The translations under genes were made by a program, and so were the position numbers. Under the pieces are notes generated by a model, which had not been told where the DNA came from, made no database searches, and saw only the letters and a list, made by a program, of their open reading frames with translations. A stretch of 64,000 bases of DNA from an uncultured Hyphomicrobiales bacterium. Lineage in GTDB: Bacteria > Pseudomonadota > Alphaproteobacteria > Rhizobiales > Beijerinckiaceae. Positions 51,462-60,162 of the stretch are shown one piece after another. Location: positions 62,001 to 126,000 of the forward strand of contig CAINED010000044.1 in NCBI GenBank assembly GCA_903847605.1, written 5' to 3'. How positions within the stretch are numbered: the stretch's first letter is position 1; each line of letters opens with the position of its first letter.

Positions 51462-52490
51462 ATGGCTGCGCCCACATTTCCGCTGAACGCGTGGTACGTC
51501 GTGGCGTGGAGCCACGAAGTCGGCAAGCGTTCGATATTGGCGCGCACGATCTGCAACAAGCGCGTCGCGCTCTGGCGGCGAGCGGACAACAGCCTCGCCG
51601 CGGTCGAAGACGCGTGCTGGCACCGCCTAGCGCCTCTTTCTCTCGGCTGGATCGAGAACGACGATGTCGTCTGCAAATATCACGGCCTGCGTTTCAACGG
51701 GCAGGGGGCCTGCACACTTATGCCCTCGCAGGACTCCATCAGTCCCGGCGCTTGCGTGAAGGCTTTCCCGGTGCTGGATCGCCATCGCTTCGTCTGGATA
51801 TGGCCCGGCGATCCTGCCAAAGCCGATGCGTCGCTCGTGCCTGATATGCACTGGAACGACGATCCCGCATGGACGGGCGACGGTAAGACCATGTTCGCGA
51901 AATGCGATTACAGGCTCTTTGTCGACAATCTCATGGATTTGACGCACGAAACCTTCGTGCATTCGACGAGCATCGGCAATACCGCCGTCGCGGAAACGCC
52001 GATGGAAACGACGCACGACGGGAAGTCGGTGACGGTCCAACGCTTCATGCAGGATATCGACGCACCGCCTTTCTGGCGCGCGCAACTCGGCAAACCGGGC
52101 AATGTCGATCGCTGGCAGATCATCAGGTTCGAACCGCCTTGCACGATCGTACTCGATGTCGGCGTAGCGCCGACGGGCACAGGCGCGTTGCAGGGCGATC
52201 GTTCGCAAGGCGTGAACCTGCGCGTTCTCAACACGATTTCGCCGGAAACCGAAACGACCTGCATGTATTTCTGGTCGCTCGTGCGCAATTACAAACTGCA
52301 CGACGTGACGCTCACGACATTGCAGCGCGAGACCAACGCTTCTATTTTTGTCGAGGACCAGATCGTGATCGAGGCGCAACAGCAACGCATTTCCGAAATG
52401 CCTGATATGCCGCTGCGTACATTGAATATCGACGCGGGCTCTTTTCGCGCGCGCAAGATCATCGAACGGATGATCGCGGAGGAAGCTTGA
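51462..52490 (+). CDS. Rieske-type aromatic oxygenase, VanA-like (second copy)
   Basis: A 342-residue paralog of the Rieske oxygenase at 9628-10707. Rieske ligands are Cys52/His54 (CWHR) and Cys71/His74 (CKYHG). The mononuclear iron site is His162 and His167 with Asp159 (DLTHETFVH). Sequence identity along the whole length is high, for example in FPLNAWYVVAWSHEV and LGKPGNVDRWQIIRFE. AGGGAGAGA precedes the ATG. No reductase is adjacent, so it may borrow the one encoded at 8608. A terminator follows. Confidence 0.9.
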   Translation: MAAPTFPLNAWYVVAWSHEVGKRSILARTICNKRVALWRRADNSLAAVEDACWHRLAPLSLGWIENDDVVCKYHGLRFNGQGACTLMPSQDSISPGACVKAFPVLDRHRFVWIWPGDPAKADASLVPDMHWNDDPAWTGDGKTMFAKCDYRLFVDNLMDLTHETFVHSTSIGNTAVAETPMETTHDGKSVTVQRFMQDIDAPPFWRAQLGKPGNVDRWQIIRFEPPCTIVLDVGVAPTGTGALQGDRSQGVNLRVLNTISPETETTCMYFWSLVRNYKLHDVTLTTLQRETNASIFVEDQIVIEAQQQRISEMPDMPLRTLNIDAGSFRARKIIERMIAEEA

Positions 52491-52495
52491 AACGG

Positions 52496-52535
52496 CACAG
52501 GCCCGCAGCGAAACGCCGCGGGCCTGTGTCTTAAT
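52496..52535. terminator. terminator between the second Rieske gene and the DUF465 gene
   Basis: An 11-bp inverted repeat (CACAGGCCCGC at 52496-52506 with 52518-52528) lies between convergent genes. It is followed on the plus strand by TCTTAAT. It begins 6 bp after the Rieske gene's stop and may serve both directions. Confidence 0.65.
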
Positions 52536-52547
52536 CCGAGCCGCCGC

Positions 52548-52796
52548 TTATTTGTGTCCGTTCAGCATGGACGAAATCTCATCGAGCAGGCGCAGGCGCT
52601 TCTTGCGTTCTGTCTCCATCACTTCGTCCGATGTAGGCTCGACATTTGTTTCCATGCGATGGATTGCTCGGTTGATGTGATGATATTCGTCCGCCAGCTT
52701 GGCGAAATGCGCGTTCTTCGTCTTGAGGTCGTGAATGGCCGCTTTCGCCTGCGGAAACATTTCGTCGAGTTCGTGCGGTGTATTCCTGTTGTCCAT
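52548..52796 (-). CDS. DUF465/YdcH-like protein
   Basis: A predicted 82-residue all-helical protein (FPQAKAAIHDLKTKNAHFAKLADEYHHINRAIHRMETNVEPTSDEVMETERKKRLRLLDEISSML). The 'L...H.L...I...E....D...E.L....L.....' pattern is that of DUF465, short helical-hairpin proteins of unknown role. The ATG at 52796 is chosen over a 24-residue extension without resemblance. It lies upstream of nothing on its own strand and is probably monocistronic. Confidence 0.7.
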   Translation of the reverse strand: MDNRNTPHELDEMFPQAKAAIHDLKTKNAHFAKLADEYHHINRAIHRMETNVEPTSDEVMETERKKRLRLLDEISSMLNGHK

Positions 52797-52881
52797 GATG
52801 TTCCGTGGCTCCTCACTGATGCACAAACGATAAGGGCGGCTCGATGAGCCGCCCTTGATGTCAGTCAATTTAGAGCTCGCG

Positions 52882-53868
52882 TCAGCCCATCTGTTCGACC
52901 TTGGCGAGCTTCACCCAGTCGCCCCAGATCTTCACGCCATCCTCGAGCAGCTTGCGCGCGAGCGCCGCATCGCCGGGGAAGGGATCAGAGCCCGTCTTGC
53001 CGAGGAATTCGCGCGTGTCGGCATCCTTGACGATCTTGAGGCCGGCGACTTCGAGCTTGTCGAGAATCGGCTTCGGCGTCCCCTTGGGTGTGTGGATCGA
53101 CCACCAGGAGAAGACGTCGGAATTCATGATTCCGACCTCATGCGCGCCCGGAATGTTGGGCAGCGAAGACACACGGTCTTTCGTCGTCACGGCGAGGGCG
53201 CGCAGCTTGCCCGAATTGCGCAACGCCGCAGTGCCGGCAGGGTCGATGAAGGCGAAGTCCAGCGTACCGCTCAGGAGATCGTTCATGGCGTTCGCGGATT
53301 CCTTGTATTTCACCTCGACGGTTTCGAGACCAAATTGGACCTTGAACAATTCCGCAGAGATCAGGCTGACGGTTGAGACGGAGCCGTAACTTCCCTTGTC
53401 GCCCTTCTTCTTCATGGCTGCGACGAGATCTGCGACGCTCTTGTAGGGACCGTCGGCGGCGACGTTGAGGATGAACGGCAGCTTGAACAGCGTGCAGGCG
53501 CTGTCGTAATCCTTAAGCGGATCGTAATTGAGCTTCTTGTAGAGCGCGGGCGCAATGGTCAACAGGTTCGTCGGCGCAATGTAGATCGTGTAGCCGTCCG
53601 GCTTGGAGCGCGCTACATATTCGTTGGCGATGTTGCCGAAGGCGCCGGGCTTGTTTTCGACGATGACGGTCTTGCCGATTTCGTCGCCAAGCTTCTTTGC
53701 GAAGAAGCGCACGTAGATGTCCGCGCCCGAACCGGCAGGAAACATCGCGATGGCACGCACTTCCTTGGCCGGCCAGCTGGTATCCTGCGCGAATCCTGTC
53801 CGTGCCACCAGCGGCGAGGCGAGCGCCGCGCTAGCAGATGACCTAAGCAATTCCCGGCGTGTGATCAT
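52882..53868 (-). CDS. Bug/TctC-family periplasmic substrate-binding protein
   Basis: A 328-residue receptor. The Tat-like leader MITRRELLRSSASAALASP ends in GFAQ. Family motifs are AIAMFPAGSGADIYVRFFAKKL, VENKPGAFGNIANEY and SKPDGYTIYIAP. These are especially similar to the pair at 4645 and 5669. AGGAGGGAA precedes the ATG. A second, more distant Bug gene lies 61 bp upstream on the same strand, followed by a class II aldolase and luciferase-like gene. Confidence 0.88.
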   Translation of the reverse strand: MITRRELLRSSASAALASPLVARTGFAQDTSWPAKEVRAIAMFPAGSGADIYVRFFAKKLGDEIGKTVIVENKPGAFGNIANEYVARSKPDGYTIYIAPTNLLTIAPALYKKLNYDPLKDYDSACTLFKLPFILNVAADGPYKSVADLVAAMKKKGDKGSYGSVSTVSLISAELFKVQFGLETVEVKYKESANAMNDLLSGTLDFAFIDPAGTAALRNSGKLRALAVTTKDRVSSLPNIPGAHEVGIMNSDVFSWWSIHTPKGTPKPILDKLEVAGLKIVKDADTREFLGKTGSDPFPGDAALARKLLEDGVKIWGDWVKLAKVEQMG

Positions 53869-53929
53869 GCATTCCCTCCTGATATGCAGAGCCCATAATG
53901 TAGGGGGGAAACATGACCTCTGCAATTGC

Positions 53930-54907
53930 CTACTGAATCTTGATGCCCGAGCCGATGGCGAGCTTGAACCAGCCGCGATAGTCACGCTCGGCGACCGCGG
54001 TTGCATCCGCGGCCGTCATTCCTGCTTTTGGCAAGATCGAGTCGAAGGAATCCACGCGCGCCGCAAATTCGGGATCCCTGATCGCCGCGTTGTAGATAGT
54101 ATTCAACTTGTCGAGAATGGCGGCCGGCGTTCCCGGCGGCGCGGCGATGTAGAGGATCGACGCCTTGTCCGCCAGTTCGGGAATGCCGAGTTCGCCGATA
54201 GCAGGCGTATCCGGCAATTGCCGGATGCGCGCAGGCGCGATGACGGCAAGGGGCGTCAGTTTTCCGGCGCGCACCATCGGCAATGAGCCGATCGGCGTGT
54301 CGATCATCCAGATGATCTGGCCGTTCGCGAGTTCCTGCAGAGCGGGAGCGCCGCCCTTGTAGCCGACATGCGCGATGTCGAGCTTGTTTTCACGCACGAT
54401 CTCCGCGCTCCACAGATGCGACGGCGTCCCCGGTCCGGCCGAGCCATAGGAGTGCTTGCCCGGTTCCGCCCGCACCTTGGCGATCAGTTCCTTGAAGGAT
54501 GTCACGCCCGACATCTTCGATGTCGTCATCACGCCGGGCGTCGAGGCGACGACAGCGACATAACTCAACTTCGGCAATTCCGGTTCGCCGGGATTCGGCT
54601 TGCTCGCCTGGAAGATCGCCAGTGGGGAGACGCCGGAAATGAGGAGCGTGTAGCCATCCGGCGCGGCGCGCGAGACGAATTCCGCGCCGAGCGTTCCGCC
54701 TGCGCCGGGCCTGTTGACGACGGGCATTGTTTGGCCGAGGGCCGGACCGATCTTCGCTGTCACGACGCGCGCGAAGGAATCGACATAGCCGCCGGCCGGG
54801 TAGGGCACGACGACATTGATCGGCTTGCTCGGATAGTCCTGAGCGTGAGCCCCCGCGCCCGCAAACATGACGACGCAGGCAAGCGCAATGCGTTTGAAGT
54901 TCAGCAT
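53930..54907 (-). CDS. Bug/TctC-family periplasmic substrate-binding protein
   Basis: A 325-residue canonical Bug protein. The signal peptide MLNFKRIALACVVMFAGAGA ends in HAQ. The core motifs are DYPSKPINVVVPYPAGGYVDSFARVV, VVNRPGAGGTLGAEFVSRAAPDGYTLL and HVGYKGGAPALQELANGQI. It belongs to the general Bug group, unlike its downstream neighbour. GGGAGGAAG precedes the ATG. It follows the aldolase gene by 42 bp, so it may be in the same operon. Confidence 0.88.
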   Translation of the reverse strand: MLNFKRIALACVVMFAGAGAHAQDYPSKPINVVVPYPAGGYVDSFARVVTAKIGPALGQTMPVVNRPGAGGTLGAEFVSRAAPDGYTLLISGVSPLAIFQASKPNPGEPELPKLSYVAVVASTPGVMTTSKMSGVTSFKELIAKVRAEPGKHSYGSAGPGTPSHLWSAEIVRENKLDIAHVGYKGGAPALQELANGQIIWMIDTPIGSLPMVRAGKLTPLAVIAPARIRQLPDTPAIGELGIPELADKASILYIAAPPGTPAAILDKLNTIYNAAIRDPEFAARVDSFDSILPKAGMTAADATAVAERDYRGWFKLAIGSGIKIQ

Positions 54908-54949
54908 GTCTTCCTCCCTTCATTCTCCCGCGAAATATTCGCAGGTTTA

Positions 54950-55690
54950 TCAGCCTTGCAGCGGCACGATCTTGCCGTGCACATCTTCGTAGCGATGCAG
55001 CATGCGCACGTAATATTCCCAGAAGCGATCGAGCGTGGAGATGCGCGCGAGCTTGCTTTCCTTCATGAGCACTTCCTCGCGTGGCGGCTCGATCATCTGG
55101 TAGCCGGTTGAGGCAAGGGTGATCTGCTGCCTGCAGGCTTTCTCGAGCGCAATGCCGAGCGTGCCGGCAACGCCCATGCTCTCGCCGCAGAAGACGACGC
55201 CATGATTGTTCATGAACACGGCCTTGCGCGTGCTGAGCGCTGCGACGAGATCGCGGCCGAGTTGCTGCGTATCGATGAGATAGGACGTGCCGCGATAGCG
55301 CGGAACGTCGCCGCCGAAATAACAGCCTTCATGGCCGATGCCGCGCAAGGGCTCTTCGGTCGCGGCAAAGAGGCAGCCATAGAAAGGATGGGTATGTCCG
55401 ACGACATTTATCTCCGGCCGCGCGATCATCACTTCCGTGTGGATTGGCCATTCCATGTGGACGACGCCACTGCCGAAAAGCTTGTTGCCATCGAAATCGA
55501 TGAGCGTGAAATCGTCGGGGCCTTCGATTTCGGCAAGGCCGACGCCCGCGCGTTTCAGCCAGACGCCCCGCCCTTCGGGGTCGCGCAGCGAGAGATGGCC
55601 AAGACTCTTGTCCTCGTGGCCATAAAGCGCAAGCGCGCGGCAACCCACGGCAATATCCATGAGCGCGCGCTTGAGTTTTTCGTCGAGCAC
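54950..55690 (-). CDS. class II aldolase/adducin-family protein
   Basis: A 246-residue zinc-dependent aldolase-fold protein. The metal-binding residues are in VVGHTHPFYG (two His) and NNHGVVF (third His). Family segments are GHLSLRDPEGRGVWLKRAG and MEWPIHTEVMIARPE. Such enzymes cleave or decarboxylate small hydroxy acids. The start is a GTG at 55690, supported by GGAGC. The luciferase-like gene ends 19 bp upstream on the same strand. Confidence 0.85.
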   Translation of the reverse strand: MLDEKLKRALMDIAVGCRALALYGHEDKSLGHLSLRDPEGRGVWLKRAGVGLAEIEGPDDFTLIDFDGNKLFGSGVVHMEWPIHTEVMIARPEINVVGHTHPFYGCLFAATEEPLRGIGHEGCYFGGDVPRYRGTSYLIDTQQLGRDLVAALSTRKAVFMNNHGVVFCGESMGVAGTLGIALEKACRQQITLASTGYQMIEPPREEVLMKESKLARISTLDRFWEYYVRMLHRYEDVHGKIVPLQG

Positions 55691-55709
55691 CGGCAGCTCC
55701 TGACTTTGA

Positions 55710-56747
55710 TTATTCGGCGGCCTGTGCGGCCGGTGTTCGAAATGCCGGCATGACCTGATCCGAGAAGAGGTCGATGGATCGCAGCGCTTCGTCCTTCGTC
55801 ATGTCGCCGAAGACCATTTGCCCGGTGACATAGTCGCAGCCGGATTCGGCCACGCGCGCCTTGATGAATTCGCGCACGGTCGCAGGCGTGCCGGCCACTC
55901 CGCGCAATTCGTCGACGACGATCTGAAAGTCGTTGGGCCGTTCGCCATAAACTGGCGAGCGTCCATGCAGGTGATAGAGATAGTGGAAGCTCTTGTGCCA
56001 GACCTTGTAGGCGCGCTTGGCAATCTCCATCGCTTGCGCGTCGGTCTCGCCCAAGACGATGAAGAGGCCGAGGCCGCACTTGCCGGGCTTTGCGCCCGGA
56101 TGCGCCTTGGCGAATTCGGCGCGATAATGTTCGTAGAAGGGCTTCATCTCGGGAGCGGAGCGAAGGCCCACCATGCTCATGCGGTGTTGCGCGGCATGTT
56201 CCGCATTCTCGAGGGAATGCACGCCCATCCACAGCGGCGGATGCGGCTTCTGCACGGGTTCGAGCACCATCTGCACGTCGTCGGCGCTGCGCTTCTCGCC
56301 CTTGAAGGAAAAGCTGCTGGACGTCAGCGCCTTTTCGAGAATTTGCAGGCTCTCGTTGTAAACCTTGCGCGAGGTCTGGAAATCGGGGTCTTCGCCATAG
56401 GTCCGGCTTTCGAGCGGCGAGATACCGCGCCCGACGCCAAGATCGAGACGGCCTCCGCTCAACTGGTCGAGCATGCAGATTTCTTCCGCAAGGCGCAGGG
56501 GATGATAGAGCGGCAGGCAATAGACCATCGGTCCGAAACGCAGGTTCTTCGTGCGTTGCGCAACGGCCGACAGGAAGATGCCGGGGGACGCCGCCATGCC
56601 GAGCGGTGTGAAGTGATGTTCGGCGATGTGGTAGCTGTAGAAGCCGGCGCGGTCGTAGGCCTCGATGATCTGCAAACGGTCTTCATAAAATTGGCGCAGC
56701 GGCAGGTCGCCGCGATCGACATGGTCGAAAATTCCAATCTCCAGCAT
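55710..56747 (-). CDS. luciferase-like (LLM) flavin-dependent oxidoreductase
   Basis: A predicted 345-residue TIM-barrel protein of the bacterial luciferase group. Motifs are AGFYSYHIAEHHFTPLGMAASPGIFLSAVAQRTKNLRFGPMV and EICMLDQLSGGRLDLGVGRGISPLE, which bind FMN/F420-type flavin. Such enzymes are two-component monooxygenases or reductases. The ATG at 56747 has better spacing from GAGGAA than the one at 56753. It heads a minus-strand group with the aldolase and the Bug receptors, suggesting catabolism of an imported compound. Confidence 0.85.
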   Translation of the reverse strand: MLEIGIFDHVDRGDLPLRQFYEDRLQIIEAYDRAGFYSYHIAEHHFTPLGMAASPGIFLSAVAQRTKNLRFGPMVYCLPLYHPLRLAEEICMLDQLSGGRLDLGVGRGISPLESRTYGEDPDFQTSRKVYNESLQILEKALTSSSFSFKGEKRSADDVQMVLEPVQKPHPPLWMGVHSLENAEHAAQHRMSMVGLRSAPEMKPFYEHYRAEFAKAHPGAKPGKCGLGLFIVLGETDAQAMEIAKRAYKVWHKSFHYLYHLHGRSPVYGERPNDFQIVVDELRGVAGTPATVREFIKARVAESGCDYVTGQMVFGDMTKDEALRSIDLFSDQVMPAFRTPAAQAAE

Positions 56748-56896
56748 GGCCATTTCCTCGCGTGTTTCCGCTTGCGCAGCTTGTTATGACGACAGGCTAG
56801 TCGGCGGCGGGCGGCCCCACAAGCGGAAACGAAGGCAGCGGCGACAGGTCGCGACGGCAAATGGCACGGCAAGTGTGACGATTGTCATCTCGCGAA

Positions 56897-57073
56897 ATGA
56901 CGGCGCGCACTCGCGCTACAGGGCCGGGGATTGGCAATCTGCGCGATCTGTTTGCGGAGCGTGACGTGTTTGCGACTTTGAAAGCCTGTGGTCGTGGCGT
57001 GGTTCTGACCGCTATCCTGTTCTGGCCGGTCGTGGTGTTCGCCGTCGACGTCCTCACGCGCGCAGCCGGTTAG
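56897..57073 (+). CDS. possible small membrane protein
   Basis: A 58-residue open frame (MTARTRATGPGIGNLRDLFA...) with one C-terminal transmembrane segment (GVVLTAILFWPVVVFAVDVL). Its end overlaps the end of the MFS gene by 4 bp. No ribosome site is evident and no homologs are recalled, so it may be chance. The hydrophobic segment and Arg-rich start are the only support. Confidence 0.35.
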   Translation: MTARTRATGPGIGNLRDLFAERDVFATLKACGRGVVLTAILFWPVVVFAVDVLTRAAG

Positions 57074-58257
57074 CGAGCGCCGGTCAGTTCCGGCCGCTTG
57101 CGCATATAGAGCGCCATCAGTGCGCACGAGGCGAGCAGCACGCCGCCGACGATGAAGAAGCTCGCCGCCAATCCCGCGCTGGCCGCTGCAATGCCCATGC
57201 CGACCGGCGTGAGGCCAGCGGCGGCGCGATTGGCCGTCGTGCGCAGGGCAATCGTTTTGCCCTGAGAGCCAGGTCCGGCCGCGTGCACGAGGATCGAGAG
57301 GATCAGCGGCTGGCTGATGCCCATGCAAAAGCCGCGCAGGCCCGAGACGACCGCAAGTGCCCCGAAGGAATGCAGCAGCGGCGTGATCGCCACGAAAACA
57401 ATCGCGCCGACTGTCGCCAGCAGCAGCAGCCACAACGGCTTGATGTGCCGGATCGCCGGCGTCACGCAGAGCGCGCCTGCCGCGGCAACGGCTGCGGATA
57501 TCGTCACCAGCAGCCCGATCTGCGTCGCCGAGAAACCGCTCTCGTTGAGATAGAGCGGATAGAAGGAATCCTGCACCGCGGACGAGGCGATGCGAATGAC
57601 GGTGATGACCAGCATCACGCTCACCGCCGGCAGCGTCGCCAGCCTGAAAGACGCCGCATAATCGGACCATTTCGGCAGGAGGTCGGTCATCGCGAATTTG
57701 GCGGGCGCTCCGGTCGTTTCGATCACCGGTTGCGGCATCAGCCATGCGGCAACGGCCATCGCCACGGACCAGATCGACAGAAATATGAACGCGCCCCAAA
57801 GTCCTTGCGTGTCGAAGACGACGCCCACAAGCGGCGGCCCGATCAATCCGCCCATGCGCATGCAGAAAGCGAAACGTCCCGCGAATTTGTGCGAACCCCT
57901 GAGAATTTGCGCGAATGCCGTCTGCGCGCCGAGAAAGCCGATGGTCGAGCCAAAGCCGTTCAGCATCTGCAGCGCGAAGATGATGGGCACCCATGACGTC
58001 AGCGGAAACAGCAGCGCCACGGCCGCGCTGATCAGCGCGCAGACAACCATCAGCCGGCGCGCGCCGAGCTTGTCCATCAGCGCGCCGCCATGGATCGCCA
58101 GCAGGAAGGGCAGGATGTGCTTGGCGCCGATCACAATGCCGATAGCGGCAGGCGACATGCCAAGGCCGGCGAGCCAGAGCGGCAGCACGATGGCCGCGAC
58201 ATCCGACATCGAGTTCGAGAACAGGCCAGCCGCATAAACGGGCGCCTGCACCCGCAT
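57070..58257 (-). CDS. MFS transporter
   Basis: A predicted 395-residue permease with 12 helices. It begins MRVQAPVYAAGLFSNSMSDVAAIVLPLWLAGLG and has the MFS-typical loop GGALMDKLGARRLMV after helix 2 (motif A-like). The ATG at 58257 is chosen because GGAGGAAG lies upstream; a GTG at 58299 would add 14 residues without a ribosome site. Such transporters carry sugars, drugs or aromatic acids. Transcription runs from the receptor gene at 58308 and no substrate can be inferred. Confidence 0.85.
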   Translation of the reverse strand: MRVQAPVYAAGLFSNSMSDVAAIVLPLWLAGLGMSPAAIGIVIGAKHILPFLLAIHGGALMDKLGARRLMVVCALISAAVALLFPLTSWVPIIFALQMLNGFGSTIGFLGAQTAFAQILRGSHKFAGRFAFCMRMGGLIGPPLVGVVFDTQGLWGAFIFLSIWSVAMAVAAWLMPQPVIETTGAPAKFAMTDLLPKWSDYAASFRLATLPAVSVMLVITVIRIASSAVQDSFYPLYLNESGFSATQIGLLVTISAAVAAAGALCVTPAIRHIKPLWLLLLATVGAIVFVAITPLLHSFGALAVVSGLRGFCMGISQPLILSILVHAAGPGSQGKTIALRTTANRAAAGLTPVGMGIAAASAGLAASFFIVGGVLLASCALMALYMRKRPELTGAR

Positions 58258-58307
58258 GGGTATGCTGTCTTCCTCCGGCTTTTGATTTTTATCCGTCACG
58301 CGCGGGC

Positions 58308-59357
58308 TCAGTTCGTCGCGGCTTTCACCCGCTCGATCACACCCTTGGGCGTTTTGTAGAGTCGCGCAAGCACGGCATCGATTTCCGCGCCGGTGACGAG
58401 TTCCGGTTCAAGCTTTTGTTTTGTGGCTTCGCTCAAAAATTCCGGGTCTTTCACCGTCGCGTCGAAGGCAGCGCGCAGTGTTGCCTTGCGCGCTTCGGGC
58501 AGCCCCGGCGGCGCCGCAAAGGGGCGCGCGAAGAGCAACGGAGACACGACCAGTTCAATGGCCTGCCGCTCTTCCTCGGTCTTCGCGAGATCGAGCGCCA
58601 GCGGCGTATCGGGATGATCGGGATGTTTCTTCAATCCGAATTGCACGAGCGGAATCACCTTGCGCTCGCGCACCCATTGCGGGCGCTCGGCTTCCATCGT
58701 GATCCAGCCCCAGGCGCAAAAGCCGTGCGTCTCGCCATTCTCCATGGCCAGCAGGGAATCCGCCGAACCCTTGTAGCCGGAGATGATCTTGAACTTCGTG
58801 CCGGCTATGGCGTTCAGCAGCTTGGGATAGATCACCGCATCGGCATTTGGCCCGGTGCCTGCGACCATCAGTTCGTGCTGGCGCAGTTCCGCGATGCTTT
58901 TCGCTGGCGCCGTGTGCCAGGCGACGCAGGTGTTGATCTCGTTCGAGGTCGAGCCGAGCCAGGTGAATTGCCGGGCGTCGAAGCGCGCCTGCGGATTGTC
59001 CAGCAGCGGATCGAGCGGCACCGTGCGGTTGAACGTGCCGAATTCCGTACCGTCCTTCGGCGCGGTGTTGAACAGCGTATTGGCGAGAACGAGGCCCGCC
59101 GCGCCTGGCACGTTCTTGACGACGATGGATGGATTGCCAGGCAGATGCCTGCCGATGTGGCGTCCCAGCGTGCGGGCATGCCGGTCGTAACCGCCGCCCG
59201 GCCCGAAGCCGACGCTGATCGTCACCGTCTTGCCGCGGAAAAAGTCGGCTTCGCTCTGGGCGAAAACGGGCAACGCGAGAACAGAAAAGGCAACCGCGGC
59301 TAAAGCAACGCCGCTGTTTCGCCCTGGGCGCAATGCGTCCGATCCGAAAGTATCCAT
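58308..59357 (-). CDS. TctC/Bug-like periplasmic receptor
   Basis: A 349-residue receptor. The signal peptide ends at ALPVFAQ. Family segments are FFRGKTVTISVGFGPGGGYDRHARTL, NVPGAAGLVLANTLFN and APKDGTEFG, as in the receptors at 29682 and 48101. GGGAGGAGC precedes the ATG. It lies 50 bp upstream of the MFS gene on the same strand, suggesting that they form one operon. Confidence 0.87.
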   Translation of the reverse strand: MDTFGSDALRPGRNSGVALAAVAFSVLALPVFAQSEADFFRGKTVTISVGFGPGGGYDRHARTLGRHIGRHLPGNPSIVVKNVPGAAGLVLANTLFNTAPKDGTEFGTFNRTVPLDPLLDNPQARFDARQFTWLGSTSNEINTCVAWHTAPAKSIAELRQHELMVAGTGPNADAVIYPKLLNAIAGTKFKIISGYKGSADSLLAMENGETHGFCAWGWITMEAERPQWVRERKVIPLVQFGLKKHPDHPDTPLALDLAKTEEERQAIELVVSPLLFARPFAAPPGLPEARKATLRAAFDATVKDPEFLSEATKQKLEPELVTGAEIDAVLARLYKTPKGVIERVKAATN

Positions 59358-59475
59358 CTGCTCCTCCCGAACGACGGTGACGGCCCGTCTTGTCCGTGAG
59401 GTTAGTGCATGATGCAGCCAAGAGGAATTCCGGAATTGCCTGAAATGTTCGCCCTCGCGGGGCGACAGTCCGGCT

Positions 59476-60069
59476 TCACTGGCGAGGCGTCTGAAAGCCC
59501 GGGCAGAAGCGCGATGCGAAATCATTGCCTGCCGCAATGTAGCCGGTAACGTCCACATCGCCGGCGCTGGGTTTCAACTCGAGTTCCCAATCCTCTTCGG
59601 TTTCCGTCTGGTTCGCGTCGTCCTCGCGGACGCCCTTCCTGACGAAATAGAGGTCCTTGACCAGCGAGATCGTACCCTTCGGGCCTTCAAACGTGACAAC
59701 GTGCCCGCCGGAGTCCGCCGACTTGATCAGGACGGAAACTGGCTTCGAGAAGTCGTAGGCCGCCTTGTCCTTGTAGTAGAGCGTCTCGTCCTTTGACGTG
59801 CGCATTACGAGGTCTCTGGAAATCTCATAGCGGCATTCGCCGATTTTCGAGATTTCAACGGTTCCGGTTACGCCGTCGTTGGATGAACCTTCGGCGACCT
59901 TGATTTTCATAGTAGGGTCGCCGGGCGATTGAGTTTCAACTTTGCCATGCGCCAGCAGGAATATCAGCTCCAGCTCCGTTGCGGGGGCTTTTGCGGGTCC
60001 GGCAGATTGCGATTGCGCCGACGCGACGAGGGGCGCGAGAATGGCAAGGCAGGTGATGAAAGTGCGCAT
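59476..60069 (-). CDS. exported protein of unknown function, first of a tandem pair
   Basis: A predicted 197-residue exported protein with signal peptide MRTFITCLAILAPLVASAQ. The mature part begins ATELELIFLLAHGKVET and ends YIAAGNDFASRFCPGFQTP. A disulfide may link ECRYE and RFCPGF. The next gene (60163) has the same beginning and end, with a similar middle, so the two are tandem paralogs. No family is recognised. The ATG at 60069 has AAGAGAG upstream. Confidence 0.65.
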   Translation of the reverse strand: MRTFITCLAILAPLVASAQSQSAGPAKAPATELELIFLLAHGKVETQSPGDPTMKIKVAEGSSNDGVTGTVEISKIGECRYEISRDLVMRTSKDETLYYKDKAAYDFSKPVSVLIKSADSGGHVVTFEGPKGTISLVKDLYFVRKGVREDDANQTETEEDWELELKPSAGDVDVTGYIAAGNDFASRFCPGFQTPRQ

Positions 60070-60162
60070 GGTGTGCTCTCTTGTTGCCGAAGAACGGTAA
60101 ATTCTAAAATTGACGCGGCTCACGGGCTGCATTGGCGCGTCCGCTCACCAGCGCCTCGGCTC

